Shown: positions 17,171-27,910 of the stretch, in pieces | How positions within the stretch are numbered: the first letter of the stretch is position 1 | How the letters are laid out: each line of letters begins with the position of its first letter | Assembly (NCBI RefSeq): GCF_015291705.1 | Contig: NZ_CP030050.1 | Span: 4,712,001-4,776,000, forward strand | Direction of reading: 5' to 3' | Length of the DNA stretch: 64,000 nt | Source of the DNA: Bradyrhizobium arachidis | GTDB taxonomy: Bacteria; Pseudomonadota; Alphaproteobacteria; Rhizobiales; Xanthobacteraceae | The notes under the pieces: generated by a model | Databases searched by the model: none | Told to the model about the DNA's origin: nothing | The model's input: only the letters and a program-made list of their open reading frames with translations | Made by a program: the position numbers and the translations under genes

Positions 17171-18319
17171 CTACGCCCGCTGAACCCCGACCACGCGACC
17201 CTTCTCGATCGCCAGCGCCAGCTCGCCGCGCTTGAGCCTCAAGGCGGCCTCGCCGAACAGCTCGCGGCGCCAGCCGCGCAAGGCGGGGACGTCGGCCTCG
17301 TCGCTGGCTGCGATCTCCTCGAGATCGTCGACGGTGGCGATCACCTTGCTGGCGACCGCATGGCGCTCCGCGGTCATGCGCAGCAGCACCTTCAAGAGCT
17401 CGACGATCGCCGCGCCGTTATTGTTGTTGCGCGGCTTCTCCAGCTTCGGCAGCATCGAGAAATCCCGCGCCAGGCCACGCTCGACCGCGGCGACGATGTC
17501 CGCGCCCCATTTGGATTTCTCAAAACCCTTCGGCACCGAGCGCAGATGGGCGAGCTTCTCCAGCGTGTTCGGCGCGTGGGTGGCGATGTCGCTGATGGCT
17601 TCATCCCGCAGCACGCGCCCGCGCGGCACGTCGCGGCTCTGCGCCTCCTGCTCGCGCCATGCCGCGACCTCCATCAGGACGGCGAGGTCCTTCGGCTTGC
17701 GCACGCGCGTCTTCAGCCGCTCCCAGGCGCGCTCGGGGTGGAAGTCGTAGGTGCGGGGCGAGGTCAGAACCTCCATCTCGATCGAGACCCATTCGCTGCG
17801 GCGGCGCTTCTTCAGGTCGGCGTCGAGCGCAGCGAAGACGTCGCGCAAATGCGTGACGTCGGACACCGCGTAATGCATCTGCTCCTTGCTGAGCGGCCGG
17901 CGCGACCAGTCGGTGAAGCGGTGGGTCTTGTCCGGCCGGTGGCCGGTGACCTTCTCGACCAGCTGGTCGTAGGCAATGCTGTCGCCGTAGCCGAGCACCA
18001 TGGCGGCGACCTGGGTGTCGAACACCGGGTGCGGGATGATATTGGCCTGATGCCAGATGATCTCGATGTCCTGGCGGGCGGCGTGGAACACCTTCAGCAC
18101 GCTCTCATTGGCCATCAGCTCGAAGAACGGCTTGAGGTCGATGCCCTCGGCCAGGGTGTCGATGACCACGGCCTCCTCGGCGCTGGCCATCTGCACCACG
18201 CACAGCAGCGGGTAATAGGTGGTCTCGCGCAGGAACTCGGTATCGACGGTTATAACGGGGTGCTTGGCGAGGCGGCTGCAGGCAGCCGCGAGGTCAGCGG
18301 TGGTGGTAATTAAATCCAT
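17171..18319 (-). CDS. rnd: Ribonuclease D
   Basis: A 382-residue 3'-5' exoribonuclease of the DEDD superfamily that trims tRNA precursors. The four acidic positions are visible: [13 protein letters not shown] (motif I, residues 21-33), [10 protein letters not shown] (motif II, about 79-88) and [11 protein letters not shown] (motif III, DEDDy tyrosine). A HRDC-like helical domain follows. ATG 18319 gives the expected length. Convergent with the aminotransferase gene; a tiny membrane ORF lies upstream on the same strand. Confidence 0.95.
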   Translation of the reverse strand: MDLITTTADLAAACSRLAKHPVITVDTEFLRETTYYPLLCVVQMASAEEAVVIDTLAEGIDLKPFFELMANESVLKVFHAARQDIEIIWHQANIIPHPVFDTQVAAMVLGYGDSIAYDQLVEKVTGHRPDKTHRFTDWSRRPLSKEQMHYAVSDVTHLRDVFAALDADLKKRRRSEWVSIEMEVLTSPRTYDFHPERAWERLKTRVRKPKDLAVLMEVAAWREQEAQSRDVPRGRVLRDEAISDIATHAPNTLEKLAHLRSVPKGFEKSKWGADIVAAVERGLARDFSMLPKLEKPRNNNNGAAIVELLKVLLRMTAERHAVASKVIATVDDLEEIAASDEADVPALRGWRRELFGEAALRLKRGELALAIEKGRVVGVQRA

Positions 18320-18436
18320 GAACGGCCCATGACACGTGCCATCAGCCGTTCTGCCGAAAGTGCTGTGATGTCAAGGGGCTCTAAGCGAATTCGAGCCCTG
18401 CATCGGGCCGGAATCGGCCCTTTCCGCGGAAAATTC

Positions 18437-18547
18437 CTATTCGTAGCGGATCCGGTGCGAGGATTTGCGGGCGCAAGGCAGCGCCACCACGACCACACAC
18501 ATGGCGACCAGGGCCAGTCCCAGGAACTCGAAAACCAACAGATCCAC
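18437..18547 (-). CDS. Putative 36-residue single-pass membrane microprotein
   Basis: GTG-initiated frame preceded by GGAG with an 8-nt spacer. The product starts VDLLVFEFLGLALVAM, continues with a run of valines and ends in a positively charged tail (RKSSHRIRYE), a standard inside-positive membrane microprotein layout. It lies 117 bp upstream of rnd on the same strand and could share its transcript. Support is only the ribosome-binding site and composition; chance is not excluded. The rest of the 355-bp gap (18320-18674) shows nothing else. Confidence 0.42.
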   Translation of the reverse strand: MDLLVFEFLGLALVAMCVVVVALPCARKSSHRIRYE

Positions 18548-18674
18548 GGCGAAATCTCCAGAAACATTGATAGATTTGTCGGGGGTGCGTTGACGGTCTG
18601 TTAATTCTCGTGGTTACCGGCGGCGGGCCGGGCCAGATGGTGGACGAGAGGTTAACGGGGGCTTTGGGCGCGCG

Positions 18675-19574
18675 TCACGCCATGAGCTTCGGCAAGGCCG
18701 CAGCGAGCCTGTCCACGGCGACACGGACTTTTGGGGCCAGTCGGGGCGAACGGGGCCACAGCGCGTGGCAGTCGTAGAGGAATTCGCTCTGGCCCGCGAA
18801 CAGGCCGACCAGCGCGCCGGTGTTGAGGCGTTCGCGGACCAGCCAAAAAGGCAGCCAGGCGAGCCCCATGCCCTGCGCGGCGGCATCGGCGATCGCTTCC
18901 ATATCGTCCAGCCTCAGCCGGCCTGACGGCATGATCTCGCGTGGAGGTTGGCCCTCTTGTGGAAACAGCCACGGCCGCACGCGTCCGGAGCGGCGGTAGA
19001 TGATCGCCTGGTGCGCGGCGAGGTCGTCGATCGATTTCGGCCTGCCGTTGGCACGCAAATACGAGCGCGCGCCGCACACCACCATGCGCTGGCCCCCGAT
19101 GCGTCGCGCGATCAGCCCGGACTGGTCGTCGAGATCGCCGGTGCGTATTGCAAGATCGTAGCCGGCTTCGACGAGGTCGGCGATCGGATCGCCGAAGGCG
19201 AGGTCGAGCTCGAGATGCGGATATTTCCGCGCGAGCTTCATCAAGAGCGGCGCGATGCAGTGCCGTCCCAGCAGGGCCGGCATGGTCACGCGTAGCCTGC
19301 CGCGCGGCTCGGACAGTTCGTCGGCAACGACCGCGTCGGCGGCTTCGGCCTCGCTCAGCACGGCACGGCAGCGCTCGTAATAGGCCTGGCCGGCATCGGT
19401 CGGGCTCTGCCGCCGCGTGGTGCGGTTGAGGAGGCGGGTGCCCAAGCGCTCTTCGAGGAATCGCACATGCTTGCCGACCATCGGCCCAGACATCTCCAGG
19501 GCGTCGGCCGCAGCGGCGAACGAGCCGAGGTCGACGGCTCTGACGAACACGGCCATGCTGGTCAGGCGGTCCAT
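18675..19574 (-). CDS. LysR-family transcriptional regulator
   Basis: A 299-residue LTTR of normal length. DNA-binding domain: MDRLTSMAVFVRAVDLGSF, then AAADALEMSGPMVGKHVRFLEERLG; residues NRTTRRQSPTDAG close the wing. The rest is a type 2 periplasmic-binding-like effector domain. It is divergent, with a 102-bp gap, from an alcohol dehydrogenase family gene, the usual arrangement of an LTTR with its target. The inducer is not predictable. Confidence 0.93.
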   Translation of the reverse strand: MDRLTSMAVFVRAVDLGSFAAAADALEMSGPMVGKHVRFLEERLGTRLLNRTTRRQSPTDAGQAYYERCRAVLSEAEAADAVVADELSEPRGRLRVTMPALLGRHCIAPLLMKLARKYPHLELDLAFGDPIADLVEAGYDLAIRTGDLDDQSGLIARRIGGQRMVVCGARSYLRANGRPKSIDDLAAHQAIIYRRSGRVRPWLFPQEGQPPREIMPSGRLRLDDMEAIADAAAQGMGLAWLPFWLVRERLNTGALVGLFAGQSEFLYDCHALWPRSPRLAPKVRVAVDRLAAALPKLMA

Positions 19575-19676
19575 GATTGAAAACTCCTGGTTTCGACTGT
19601 TCGCTCGTGGAGGCGATTTATCTGCTTTCGCAGGGTCGGCATAGCTCCATTCAGTTCAACTGTTTGGAGTGTGCCC

Positions 19677-20666
19677 ATGGCTCGCGTCGTTCGCTTTCGT
19701 CATCATGGCGGCCCTGAGGTGCTGCGCATTGAGACCGTCGACGTTCCGCCGCCGGCAAGGGGTGAAGTTCAGATCCGGGTCAAGGCACTCGGCCTCAACC
19801 GTGCGGAAGCGCTGTTGCGGAGAGGGACCTATATCGAGAGCGCGGTGTTCCCATCGGGGCTCGGACTGGAGGCGGCGGGCATCGTCGAGGCCATCGGGGA
19901 CGACGTGATCGGCTTCGTGCCGGGCGACATCGTCAGCATCGTGCCGCCGCTGTCGATGGTGCGATGGCCGGCCTATGCCGAGCTCGCGACATTCCCGGCC
20001 GAGCTCATCGTGAAGCATCCGCCCGAGCTCGGCTTCGAGACGGCTGCCGCGATGTGGATGCAGTATCTGACGGCCTACGGCGCGCTGGTCGACATCGCCG
20101 GACTCTTGCGAGGGGACGTCGTCGCCGTCACGGCGGCATCGAGCAGTGTCGGGCTCGCGGCCATCCAGATCGCAAACCGGATCGGCGCTATCCCGGTCGC
20201 GCTGACGCGGACCTCGGCCAAGCGGGTTGCTTTGCGCGATGCCGGCGCCGCTCACGTGATCGTCTCGGACGAGGAGGACGTCGGAGCGCGGCTCGCGGCG
20301 ATCGCCGGATCAAACGGCGTCCGCGTTGTCTTTGACGCGGTCGGCGGTCCCGCCTTCGAGCCGCTGACCGCGGCGATGGCGCCGGGCGGCATCTTGATCG
20401 AGTACGGCGGGCTGAGCCCCGAGCCCACGCCATTTCCGCTCTTCCACGTGTTGACCAAGAGCCTGGTGTTGCGCGGCTATCTCGTCCACGAGGTCATCCG
20501 AGACCCCGTGCGCCTTGCGCGGGCAAAGGCGTTCATCCTCGACGGGCTGTCCGACGGCTCGCTGAACCCGATCATCGCCGGGACGTTCCGCTTCGAGGAC
20601 ATCGTCGAGGCGCATCGCTTCCTGGAGTCGAACGCCCAGTTCGGGAAGATCGTGGTGACGATCTGA
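19677..20666 (+). CDS. Zinc-independent alcohol dehydrogenase / quinone oxidoreductase family protein
   Basis: A 329-residue medium-chain dehydrogenase/reductase of the quinone oxidoreductase branch. The GroES-like N-terminal domain runs to about residue 120 (VKALGLNRAEALLRRG, LGLEAAGIVEAIG), followed by a Rossmann domain with AASSSVGLAAIQIANRIG as the NADPH loop. The cysteines that bind structural zinc in true alcohol dehydrogenases are absent. ATG 19677 follows GGAG with 7-nt spacing. The final codons are part of a tandem 19-bp repeat. Likely controlled by the divergent LysR protein. Confidence 0.9.
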   Translation: MARVVRFRHHGGPEVLRIETVDVPPPARGEVQIRVKALGLNRAEALLRRGTYIESAVFPSGLGLEAAGIVEAIGDDVIGFVPGDIVSIVPPLSMVRWPAYAELATFPAELIVKHPPELGFETAAAMWMQYLTAYGALVDIAGLLRGDVVAVTAASSSVGLAAIQIANRIGAIPVALTRTSAKRVALRDAGAAHVIVSDEEDVGARLAAIAGSNGVRVVFDAVGGPAFEPLTAAMAPGGILIEYGGLSPEPTPFPLFHVLTKSLVLRGYLVHEVIRDPVRLARAKAFILDGLSDGSLNPIIAGTFRFEDIVEAHRFLESNAQFGKIVVTI

Positions 20667-20701
20667 GATCGTGGTGACGATCTGAGATCGTCGCGATCTG
20701 A
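20648..20701. repeat. Tandem 19-bp repeat covering a stop codon
   Basis: Two exact copies of gatcgtggtgacgatctga (20648-20666 and 20667-20685) followed by a shortened copy (20686-20701). The first copy contains the last codons and TGA of the dehydrogenase gene, so the second copy is a duplicated gene end. Confidence 0.9.
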
Positions 20702-20714
20702 GTTCGCGCGGCGA

Positions 20715-21479
20715 TCAGCCGCCCTCGAAGATACGCTTTCGCGCGTTCTCGATATGCGTGCGCATGGCGCGGCGCGCGCCTTCTTCATCTTCAGCCTCGA
20801 TGGCCTCGAACACGCGGCGGTGCTCCTGCTGGCCTCTGAGGATGCGGCCGCGCGGCTGAATGAGCGACAGGTTGCGGTTCAGGTTGACGCCGATCGCAAT
20901 CTGCTCCCGCAGCGAGGCCAGCGTCTCGACAAAGAACCGGTTTCCGCTCGCCTCGGCAATGGTGCGATGGAACAGCAGGTCCTCCTCGACACCGAGGCCG
21001 CCCTCGCGGCCTTGCGCGACCATGGTGTCGAGCTTGGTCAGGACCTGCTGGATCCGGCGGAGAGCTTGCCTGTCGCGGTTGCGGGCGGCGAGCGCGGCGG
21101 CATCGCCCTCGACGGCCATCCGGAACACGAAGCAGCGCTGGATGTCCGGGATGCTGCTGACGGGCGCGAAATCGAAGGCATTGGCGGCCGGGCGCCGCGT
21201 CACGAACCAGCCCGCGCCCTGGCGCGATGCGATCAGCCCGTCATCGCGCAGTCGCGTCAAGGCTTCGCGAACGACGGGGCGCGAGACGCCGAGAAGTTCA
21301 GCAAGGCCGTTTTCCGGCGGCAGCCGGCAGTTCACGGGAAGGATGCCGATCGCGATCTGCCCCAGCACGTGGTCGTAGATCCGGTCGCTCAATCGTCCGG
21401 TCGAGGAGGAGAGCGGCAACTCCGCGGATTTGATCGCAGGCTTTTTCAACTCCGGCTCCGCCAGACAAGTTTTTAACAT
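20715..21479 (-). CDS. GntR-family regulator, FadR subfamily
   Basis: About 254 residues. The winged helix-turn-helix is at the N-terminus (YDHVLGQIAIGILPVNCRLP, LAELLGVSRPVVREALTRLRDDG) and an all-helical FCD effector domain follows, including FHRTIAEASGN and the late histidine helix EHRRVFEAIEAEDEEGA. The frame is open to 21554; ATG 21479 is chosen because residues before it are unlike the family. It is divergent from a complete ABC uptake operon (144-bp gap with an AT-rich stretch at 21570-21600) and probably represses it. Confidence 0.88.
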   Translation of the reverse strand: MLKTCLAEPELKKPAIKSAELPLSSSTGRLSDRIYDHVLGQIAIGILPVNCRLPPENGLAELLGVSRPVVREALTRLRDDGLIASRQGAGWFVTRRPAANAFDFAPVSSIPDIQRCFVFRMAVEGDAAALAARNRDRQALRRIQQVLTKLDTMVAQGREGGLGVEEDLLFHRTIAEASGNRFFVETLASLREQIAIGVNLNRNLSLIQPRGRILRGQQEHRRVFEAIEAEDEEGARRAMRTHIENARKRIFEGG

Positions 21480-21622
21480 CTCAACCGGTGAACCGAGGCG
21501 CGCGGCCCCAGCAGCAATTCTCGACAGAACGGGTCGCTTGACAAACGGCTGCAATTTCGTCGATGCTCGCCTTACAAATAAATAACAAGTCGAACAAGAA
21601 ATAAAGCGCGTGGGAGGCGAGA

Positions 21623-22762
21623 ATGAGGATGAGGTCCGCGACCTTGATGGCCGCCGCCTTGATGGGAGCAGCTTTTTGCAGCGGAGCTCTTGCCGCTCCG
21701 ATCAGCCTTTCGATCATCGATACCGGCGGCGACCTCGCCTCGGTGCAGACCATCATCGAGAATTACAAGAAGGCCAATCCGGACAAGGTCAGCGAGATCA
21801 AGATCCAGCGCGCGCCGGCGCCGGAGCTGCCGGCCAAGATCAAGGCGCAGCAGGATGCCGGACGCCTCGATATCAACCTGGTGCTGACCGGGCAGGACGG
21901 CGGCTCGCTGCTCGCCCAGAACGGCCAGCTCATTGCCATCCCCGACTATCAGAAGAGCTTTCCGCGCGACGGCCTCACCGATGCGGGCAAGGCGCTTTAC
22001 GACGAGGGCAAGGGATTTCTCATTCCGTCCGTCGGCAATGCCGGCGGTCCGGTGCTGATCTACAATCCCGCCAAGGTGCCGAGCCCGCCGAAGACCGCAC
22101 AGGACTTGCTGTCGTGGGTGAAGGCCAACCCGGGCAAGTTCATGTATGCGCGCCCGGCGAACAGCGGGCCGGGCCGCGCGATGTTGCAGGGCTTTGCCTT
22201 CATTCTCGGGGATTCCAAGCCACTCGATCCCGAGAAGGGCTGGGACAAGAGCTGGGATTTTCTGAAGGAGCTCGGCAAGTCCGTCGAATATTATCCGACC
22301 GGCACCGCGATCACCCTGAAGGAGTTCGCGCAGGGACAGCGCTGGATGATCGCCGGGATCATGGAATGGGACATGAAGCCCCGCGCGCAGAGCGTGATCC
22401 CGCCGGATTCGAAGATCGCGATCCTTGAGAACACCACGTTCGTGGTCGACGGCCACTATTGGTGCATCCCGAAGGGCGTTCCGCAGGAGCAAGTCGACAT
22501 CATCGTCGACCTCATGAAGTTCATGTGGAAGCCGGAGCAGCAGGCGCTCACCTGGAAGGCTTTCATCGGACCAGTCGTGAAGGCCGCGACCCTGGCATCG
22601 GCGCCCAAGGACATCCAGGACGAGGTGAAGGAGTTCTGGCGTCCTGAGTACGATCAGATCGGCACCAAGTGGAAAGTGTCGCCTCCGCTCGGCGTGACCG
22701 AACTGAGCTACGCGATGGAACGGTGGGACCGCGAGGTCGGCGCCGACCAGGTCAAGAAATAA
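21623..22762 (+). CDS. ABC transporter solute-binding protein, family 1
   Basis: A 379-residue periplasmic binding protein with a clear signal peptide (residues 1-25, core AALMGAAFCSGALA). The mature part has the cluster D-type binding-protein pattern, with IAGIMEWDMKPRAQ near the hinge, and resembles iron/polyamine/2-aminoethylphosphonate binding proteins of PotD type. GGGAGG lies 5 nt before ATG 21623; ATG 21629 is an alternative. It is first of four genes in a complete ABC operon (21623-25622). Ligand unknown. Confidence 0.9.
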   Translation: MRMRSATLMAAALMGAAFCSGALAAPISLSIIDTGGDLASVQTIIENYKKANPDKVSEIKIQRAPAPELPAKIKAQQDAGRLDINLVLTGQDGGSLLAQNGQLIAIPDYQKSFPRDGLTDAGKALYDEGKGFLIPSVGNAGGPVLIYNPAKVPSPPKTAQDLLSWVKANPGKFMYARPANSGPGRAMLQGFAFILGDSKPLDPEKGWDKSWDFLKELGKSVEYYPTGTAITLKEFAQGQRWMIAGIMEWDMKPRAQSVIPPDSKIAILENTTFVVDGHYWCIPKGVPQEQVDIIVDLMKFMWKPEQQALTWKAFIGPVVKAATLASAPKDIQDEVKEFWRPEYDQIGTKWKVSPPLGVTELSYAMERWDREVGADQVKK

Positions 22763-22829
22763 CAAGAACAGGGACCAAAACGCGAGGGCACGCGAAGTGC
22801 GGCCCTCGCGCGCGTATGCGGGGCAGGGA

Positions 22830-23890
<1,061 letters not shown>

Positions 23891-23894
<4 letters not shown>

Positions 23895-24790
23895 GGGAAG
23901 AGATCGTGGCCCGCATCCGCTCCGATTCCCGCAGCGAACTCGACCTCGTCGCGATCCTCTGTCTTGTGCCGTCGCTGCTCTATGTGCTCGCGATGTTCGT
24001 CTACCCGTTCCTCTACGGGATCTACATCAGCCTGCAGCCGAAGAAGCGCGATGCCGGGATGTTCTCGAACTATGTCGCGTTCTTCAACGACGCCTATCAG
24101 TACAATACGATCAAGACGACCTTCATGCTGGCGTTGCCGACGACGATCGCCGTCGTCCTGGTCGCGCTGTTCCTGGCCTACGGGATGCGGCGCGGCATCT
24201 GGTTCGAGCGGACCATCACGACCATCCTCGTGCTGCCGATCTCGCTCGGCGTCGTCTTCCTGTCGGAAGGCATTCTGGGCTTCTACGGTCACAATGGCTG
24301 GCTCAACCAGTTGCTGATCGCGGCTGGGCTGATCGAAAATCCGCTCGAGCTGACGCATAATTCGATCGGCGTCACCTTCTCGCTGTTCATGCAGAACTTC
24401 CCGTTCTGCTTCCTGATGCTGCTCGGCTACATCTCTGGCATCGACCCGAGCCTGGAGAGCTCGGCCCGCATGCTGGGCGCAGGGCCCTGGACCATCTTCC
24501 GCCGCGTCATGTTCCCGCTGATCGCGCCCGGCCTGATCATCGCGTTCGCGCTTGTCTTCGTGATGAGCTTTGCCGTGTTTCCATCAGCGGTGATGGTCGG
24601 CCAGCCGGCCGGTTCGACGCGAACGATCTCGATCGCGGCCTATCAGCAGGCCTTCGAGCAATATGACATGTCCTACGCGTCCGCGATCGCGGTCATCATG
24701 GGCCTCTGCCAGCTCGCGGCGCTGGTGGTCATCGTGCTGGTGCGCCGTCGCATGACCATCGCGACGACCATGGGCGTCGGCAAACGCTGA
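23891..24790 (+). CDS. ABC transporter permease (PotB type)
   Basis: A 299-residue inner membrane protein with six predicted segments; the first starts at about residue 22. The EAA loop that contacts the ATPase is visible as LESSARMLGAGPWTIFRRVMFPLI (read around residues 193-216). GTG 23891 overlaps the preceding stop by 4 bp, so the two are coupled. With the next gene it forms the heterodimeric channel of the importer. Confidence 0.93.
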
Positions 24791-24800
24791 GGGGATGCTG

Positions 24801-25622
24801 ATGCGCGGACGGATGTGGAAACTGGCGATCTACCTGTTCCTGCTCGGGTTCATCCTGAACCTGCTCGGAATCGTGACGCATGTCGTCGTGAGCTCGTTCG
24901 CCAAGCGCTGGTTCGGCAAGCCGTTGCCGCCGGCCTTCACGACCGACTGGTTCACCTACGCCTGGCGGGAGTTCGAGCTCTCGCACGTTCTCTTCATCAC
25001 GCTGTTCATTGCACTCGCGGTGGTGTTCATCGCGCTGGCGATCGGCTTTCCGGCGGCTTACGTGCTGGCCCGGCGGAATTTCAACGCCAAGCCGATCCTG
25101 CTGCTGCTCTATTTCCTGCCGCTGCTGATCCCGCAGATGACCTACGGCATTCCGCTCGCCACGACGCTCTATGGGTTCGGCGTGGGTGGCACCGTCTTGG
25201 GCGTCATCCTTGCCGTGCTCGTCCCCATGGTTCCACTTGCCGTCTTCATCCTGCTGCCGTTCTTCGAGCAGATCAGCCTGAACCTGGAATGGTCGGCGCA
25301 AATGCTCGGGGCGAGCCGGCTGCAGATTTTCCGCCGCATCCTGCTGCCGTTGATGCTGCCGGGCATTCTGACGGCGGGCCTGCTGGTCCTCGTCAACACG
25401 ATCTCGAACTTCGAGCTGGCATTCCTGCTTGCCGGCGGCGGCTCGCAGACCCTGGTCGTCGCGCTGTACTACAACGTCTTCGCCGGCGGCGTGCGGCCGG
25501 TCTATTCCATCGATGCAATGGCCGTCATCTACATGTGCACGGTGTTGTCCGTGCTCCTGGTCGCATTGCGGTTCGTGCGTCCGACGCAGATGGTGTTCAG
25601 GCTCGACGGCAAGCGCAACTGA
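24801..25622 (+). CDS. ABC transporter permease (PotC type)
   Basis: A 273-residue inner membrane protein, the second channel subunit of the operon. Six hydrophobic segments and an EAA loop (EWSAQMLGASRLQIFRRILL) are present. ATG 24801 follows GAGGGG with about 7-nt spacing; ATG 24795 is possible. Last gene of the operon; downstream it converges with a second ABC system. Confidence 0.92.
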   Translation: MRGRMWKLAIYLFLLGFILNLLGIVTHVVVSSFAKRWFGKPLPPAFTTDWFTYAWREFELSHVLFITLFIALAVVFIALAIGFPAAYVLARRNFNAKPILLLLYFLPLLIPQMTYGIPLATTLYGFGVGGTVLGVILAVLVPMVPLAVFILLPFFEQISLNLEWSAQMLGASRLQIFRRILLPLMLPGILTAGLLVLVNTISNFELAFLLAGGGSQTLVVALYYNVFAGGVRPVYSIDAMAVIYMCTVLSVLLVALRFVRPTQMVFRLDGKRN

Positions 25623-25697
25623 CGCGGCTGCCCCTCAAATGAGTTCGGCGCCCCGCAGGGCGGAGCGCCGAACTTGTTGGCGTGCTGTCAGCGGCCC

Positions 25698-27029
25698 TTA
25701 CGGCAGCTTCAGCGACGTCTCCGCATTGTACGGCTTGAGCGTCTCATCCGCGGCCTTCTGGGCGGCGGCGAGGGCTTCCTTCGGCTGCTTCTTGCCGTTG
25801 AGGACCAGCATCACCTCGTCCTCGAGGTTCTTGCGGACGGGGACGGTCTTGTAGGTCGCAAACCAGGGCTTGGCGACGTCGAGCTGCTCGACGGCGGTCT
25901 TGGCGTCCGGGTTCTTGTTGAGGAAGTCGACCATCTCGGGCGTCTTGTAGGCGGCCATGTTGGGCGCGAAATAGCCGGTTGCGCGGCTCCACCAGGCGCT
26001 CTTCTCGGGCGAGGTCATCCACTTGATCAGCGTCCAGGCGGCCTTCTGCTTGTCGGCTTCCAGGCCGGCCGGGACGATCAGCGAGGCGCCGCCGATCGGC
26101 ACGGCATTGCGGACGTTGCGCGGGATGAACGCGACCTTGTAGGCGAACTTGGCGTTGTCGCGCACGTAGGTGAGCGAGCCGGTCGAGAGCATCATCATCG
26201 CGGCATTGCCGGAGATGAAGGAGGTGCTGACGGCGGGGCCGGGCGTGGCGCCGGGGGCGTGGACCTTGTGCTTGTAGATGAGGTCGTTCCACCAGGTCAG
26301 CGCGCCCAGCATCGAGGGCGTGTCGTAATAGACCTCGCCGCCGAACTCCTCGTTGTAGTAGCGCCCGCCATTGGTCATGGTGAGCGTTTCCATCATCCAG
26401 CCGCAATAGTCATAGGCGCAGGGGATCGCGATGCCCCATTGGGTCACCTTGTCGCCCTCGCGCTTGGTGAGCTTCTTGGCCCAGTCGGTGAGCTCGGCCC
26501 AGGTCTGCGGCGGCTTGTTCGGATCGAGGCCCGCTTCCTTGGCCTTGTCGGCGTTGATGTAGAGCAGCGGCGTCGAATTGTGGAAGGGCACGCCGTAGAC
26601 CGAGCGGTTGATCACCGCATTGCCCTGCAGCGCCGGGAAGAACTGGCCGAGGAACTGGTCCTTGGTGGTGCCGTCGGCGGCGATCAGGGGATCGAGATTG
26701 GTGAGCTCGTTCTCGATCTGCATGTCGAGCAGGAAGTTCGCCGACATGATCACGGCAGCCGGGGGCTTGCCGGCCTTGATCGCGGCGCGCGTCTTGATCA
26801 GCGTGTCGTCATAGGAGCCGGTGTAGACGGCGGTCGCCTTGATGTTGGGGTGACCGTCGTTGAACTCCTTGATCAACGTGCCCATGTCGCGGGCGAGCTT
26901 GCCGTCGACGGGAACGGGGAAGAACAGGTCGATCTCGGTCGGACCTTCGGCCATCGCCGGGACGGCGAGGGCGCCTGCCATAGAGCCTGCCATGGCAAGG
27001 CCCAGCATGAGCCTGCGGGTAAACAGCAT
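25698..27029 (-). CDS. ABC transporter solute-binding protein, UgpB-like family
   Basis: A 443-residue binding protein with a signal peptide (residues 1-27, ending PAMAEG). The architecture and FHNSTPLLYINADKAKEAGL pattern follow the glycerol-3-phosphate/carbohydrate binding proteins of CUT1 systems. ATG 27029 follows GGAG with 8-nt spacing; the frame stays open back to 27890 only as a shadow of the permease. It is last in the order metallophosphoesterase, permease, permease, binding protein. No ATPase gene accompanies it. Confidence 0.9.
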   Translation of the reverse strand: MLFTRRLMLGLAMAGSMAGALAVPAMAEGPTEIDLFFPVPVDGKLARDMGTLIKEFNDGHPNIKATAVYTGSYDDTLIKTRAAIKAGKPPAAVIMSANFLLDMQIENELTNLDPLIAADGTTKDQFLGQFFPALQGNAVINRSVYGVPFHNSTPLLYINADKAKEAGLDPNKPPQTWAELTDWAKKLTKREGDKVTQWGIAIPCAYDYCGWMMETLTMTNGGRYYNEEFGGEVYYDTPSMLGALTWWNDLIYKHKVHAPGATPGPAVSTSFISGNAAMMMLSTGSLTYVRDNAKFAYKVAFIPRNVRNAVPIGGASLIVPAGLEADKQKAAWTLIKWMTSPEKSAWWSRATGYFAPNMAAYKTPEMVDFLNKNPDAKTAVEQLDVAKPWFATYKTVPVRKNLEDEVMLVLNGKKQPKEALAAAQKAADETLKPYNAETSLKLP

Positions 27030-27040
27030 CGAGAAATCTC

Positions 27041-27910
27041 CTATTTGATGCCTGAGGTGACGAAAGAACTGATGAAGCGCTTCTGGAAGATCAGGAAGGT
27101 GATGAGCAGGGGCGCGATCACCATCAGCGTGCCGGCGGCGATGGTGCCCCAGGCCTGGGTGCCTTCCGCCGTGGCGGTGAAGACCGAGAGCCCGACGGTG
27201 AGCGGCCGCTTGTCCGGCGAATTGATCACCATCAGCGGCCACAGGAAGTCGTTCCAGTGGCTGGTCACGGAGATGATGGCAAACGCCGAGAAGCTCGGCA
27301 GCGACAGCGGCACGTAGATGTGGCGGATGCGCTGGAACAGGCTCGCGCCGTCGATCAGCGCGGCGTCCTCCAGCTCGGTCGGGATGGCCTCGAAGGCCTG
27401 CCGCATCAGGAAGGTGCCGAAGGCGGAAGCGAAGAACGGCATCATCACGCCGGCGAGCGTGTCGTAGAGGCCGAACTGCGCGACGATGCGCAAATTCGGC
27501 ACGATCAGCAGCACCGGCACCAGCATCAGCTGCATCAGGAACAAATAGAAGATCAGCGTCTTGCCGGCGAAGTCGAGCCGGGCGAAGGCGAAGCCCGCCA
27601 GCGTGATCGTGACGAACTGCACCAGCAGGATGCCGGTGCAGATGATCGTGGTGTTGAGGAAGTAGCGCGGGAAGTCGCCGATCTCCCAGGCATCCTTGAT
27701 GTTGTCGAGCGTAGGCTTGAGGCTCGGTATCAGCTCGGCCATCAGGTTGATGCCGTCGGAGGCCGGGCGCAGCGTCGCCACGGCCATCCACAGGAACGGG
27801 ATCAGCCAGACCAGCGCGAGCAGCAAGGTCAGCAGGAAGCCGAGCTTGGGCGTGATCTCGCGGCGGGTCGCGAGCGGGGCGTCCTTCCACAGCGCGTCGA
27901 TCAGCTTCAT
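27041..27910 (-). CDS. ABC transporter permease, CUT1 family (UgpE-like)
   Basis: A 289-residue membrane protein with six segments, beginning with LGFLLTLLLALVWLIPFLWM at about residue 23. The EAA loop reads LEDAALIDGASLFQRIRHIY. ATG 27910 overlaps the stop of the preceding permease by 4 bp (ATGA), which indicates coupled translation. It forms the channel with the adjacent UgpA-like permease. Confidence 0.93.
   Translation of the reverse strand: MKLIDALWKDAPLATRREITPKLGFLLTLLLALVWLIPFLWMAVATLRPASDGINLMAELIPSLKPTLDNIKDAWEIGDFPRYFLNTTIICTGILLVQFVTITLAGFAFARLDFAGKTLIFYLFLMQLMLVPVLLIVPNLRIVAQFGLYDTLAGVMMPFFASAFGTFLMRQAFEAIPTELEDAALIDGASLFQRIRHIYVPLSLPSFSAFAIISVTSHWNDFLWPLMVINSPDKRPLTVGLSVFTATAEGTQAWGTIAAGTLMVIAPLLITFLIFQKRFISSFVTSGIK

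Noticed and set aside
17360..18313. 317-residue plus-strand frame opposite rnd
   Set aside because: Shadow of RNase D, whose catalytic motifs are on the minus strand.
21538..21566. TTGACA as a -35 element of the first ABC operon promoter
   Set aside because: No acceptable -10 hexamer at 16-18 bp; not strong enough to list.
25674..27317. 547-residue plus-strand frame over the UgpB-like gene
   Set aside because: Antisense to a clear solute-binding protein with a signal peptide on the minus strand.
27030..27890. N-terminal extension of the UgpB-like protein through the permease gene
   Set aside because: The extension is an alternative frame of the UgpE-like permease; a ribosome-binding site and signal peptide fix the start at 27029.
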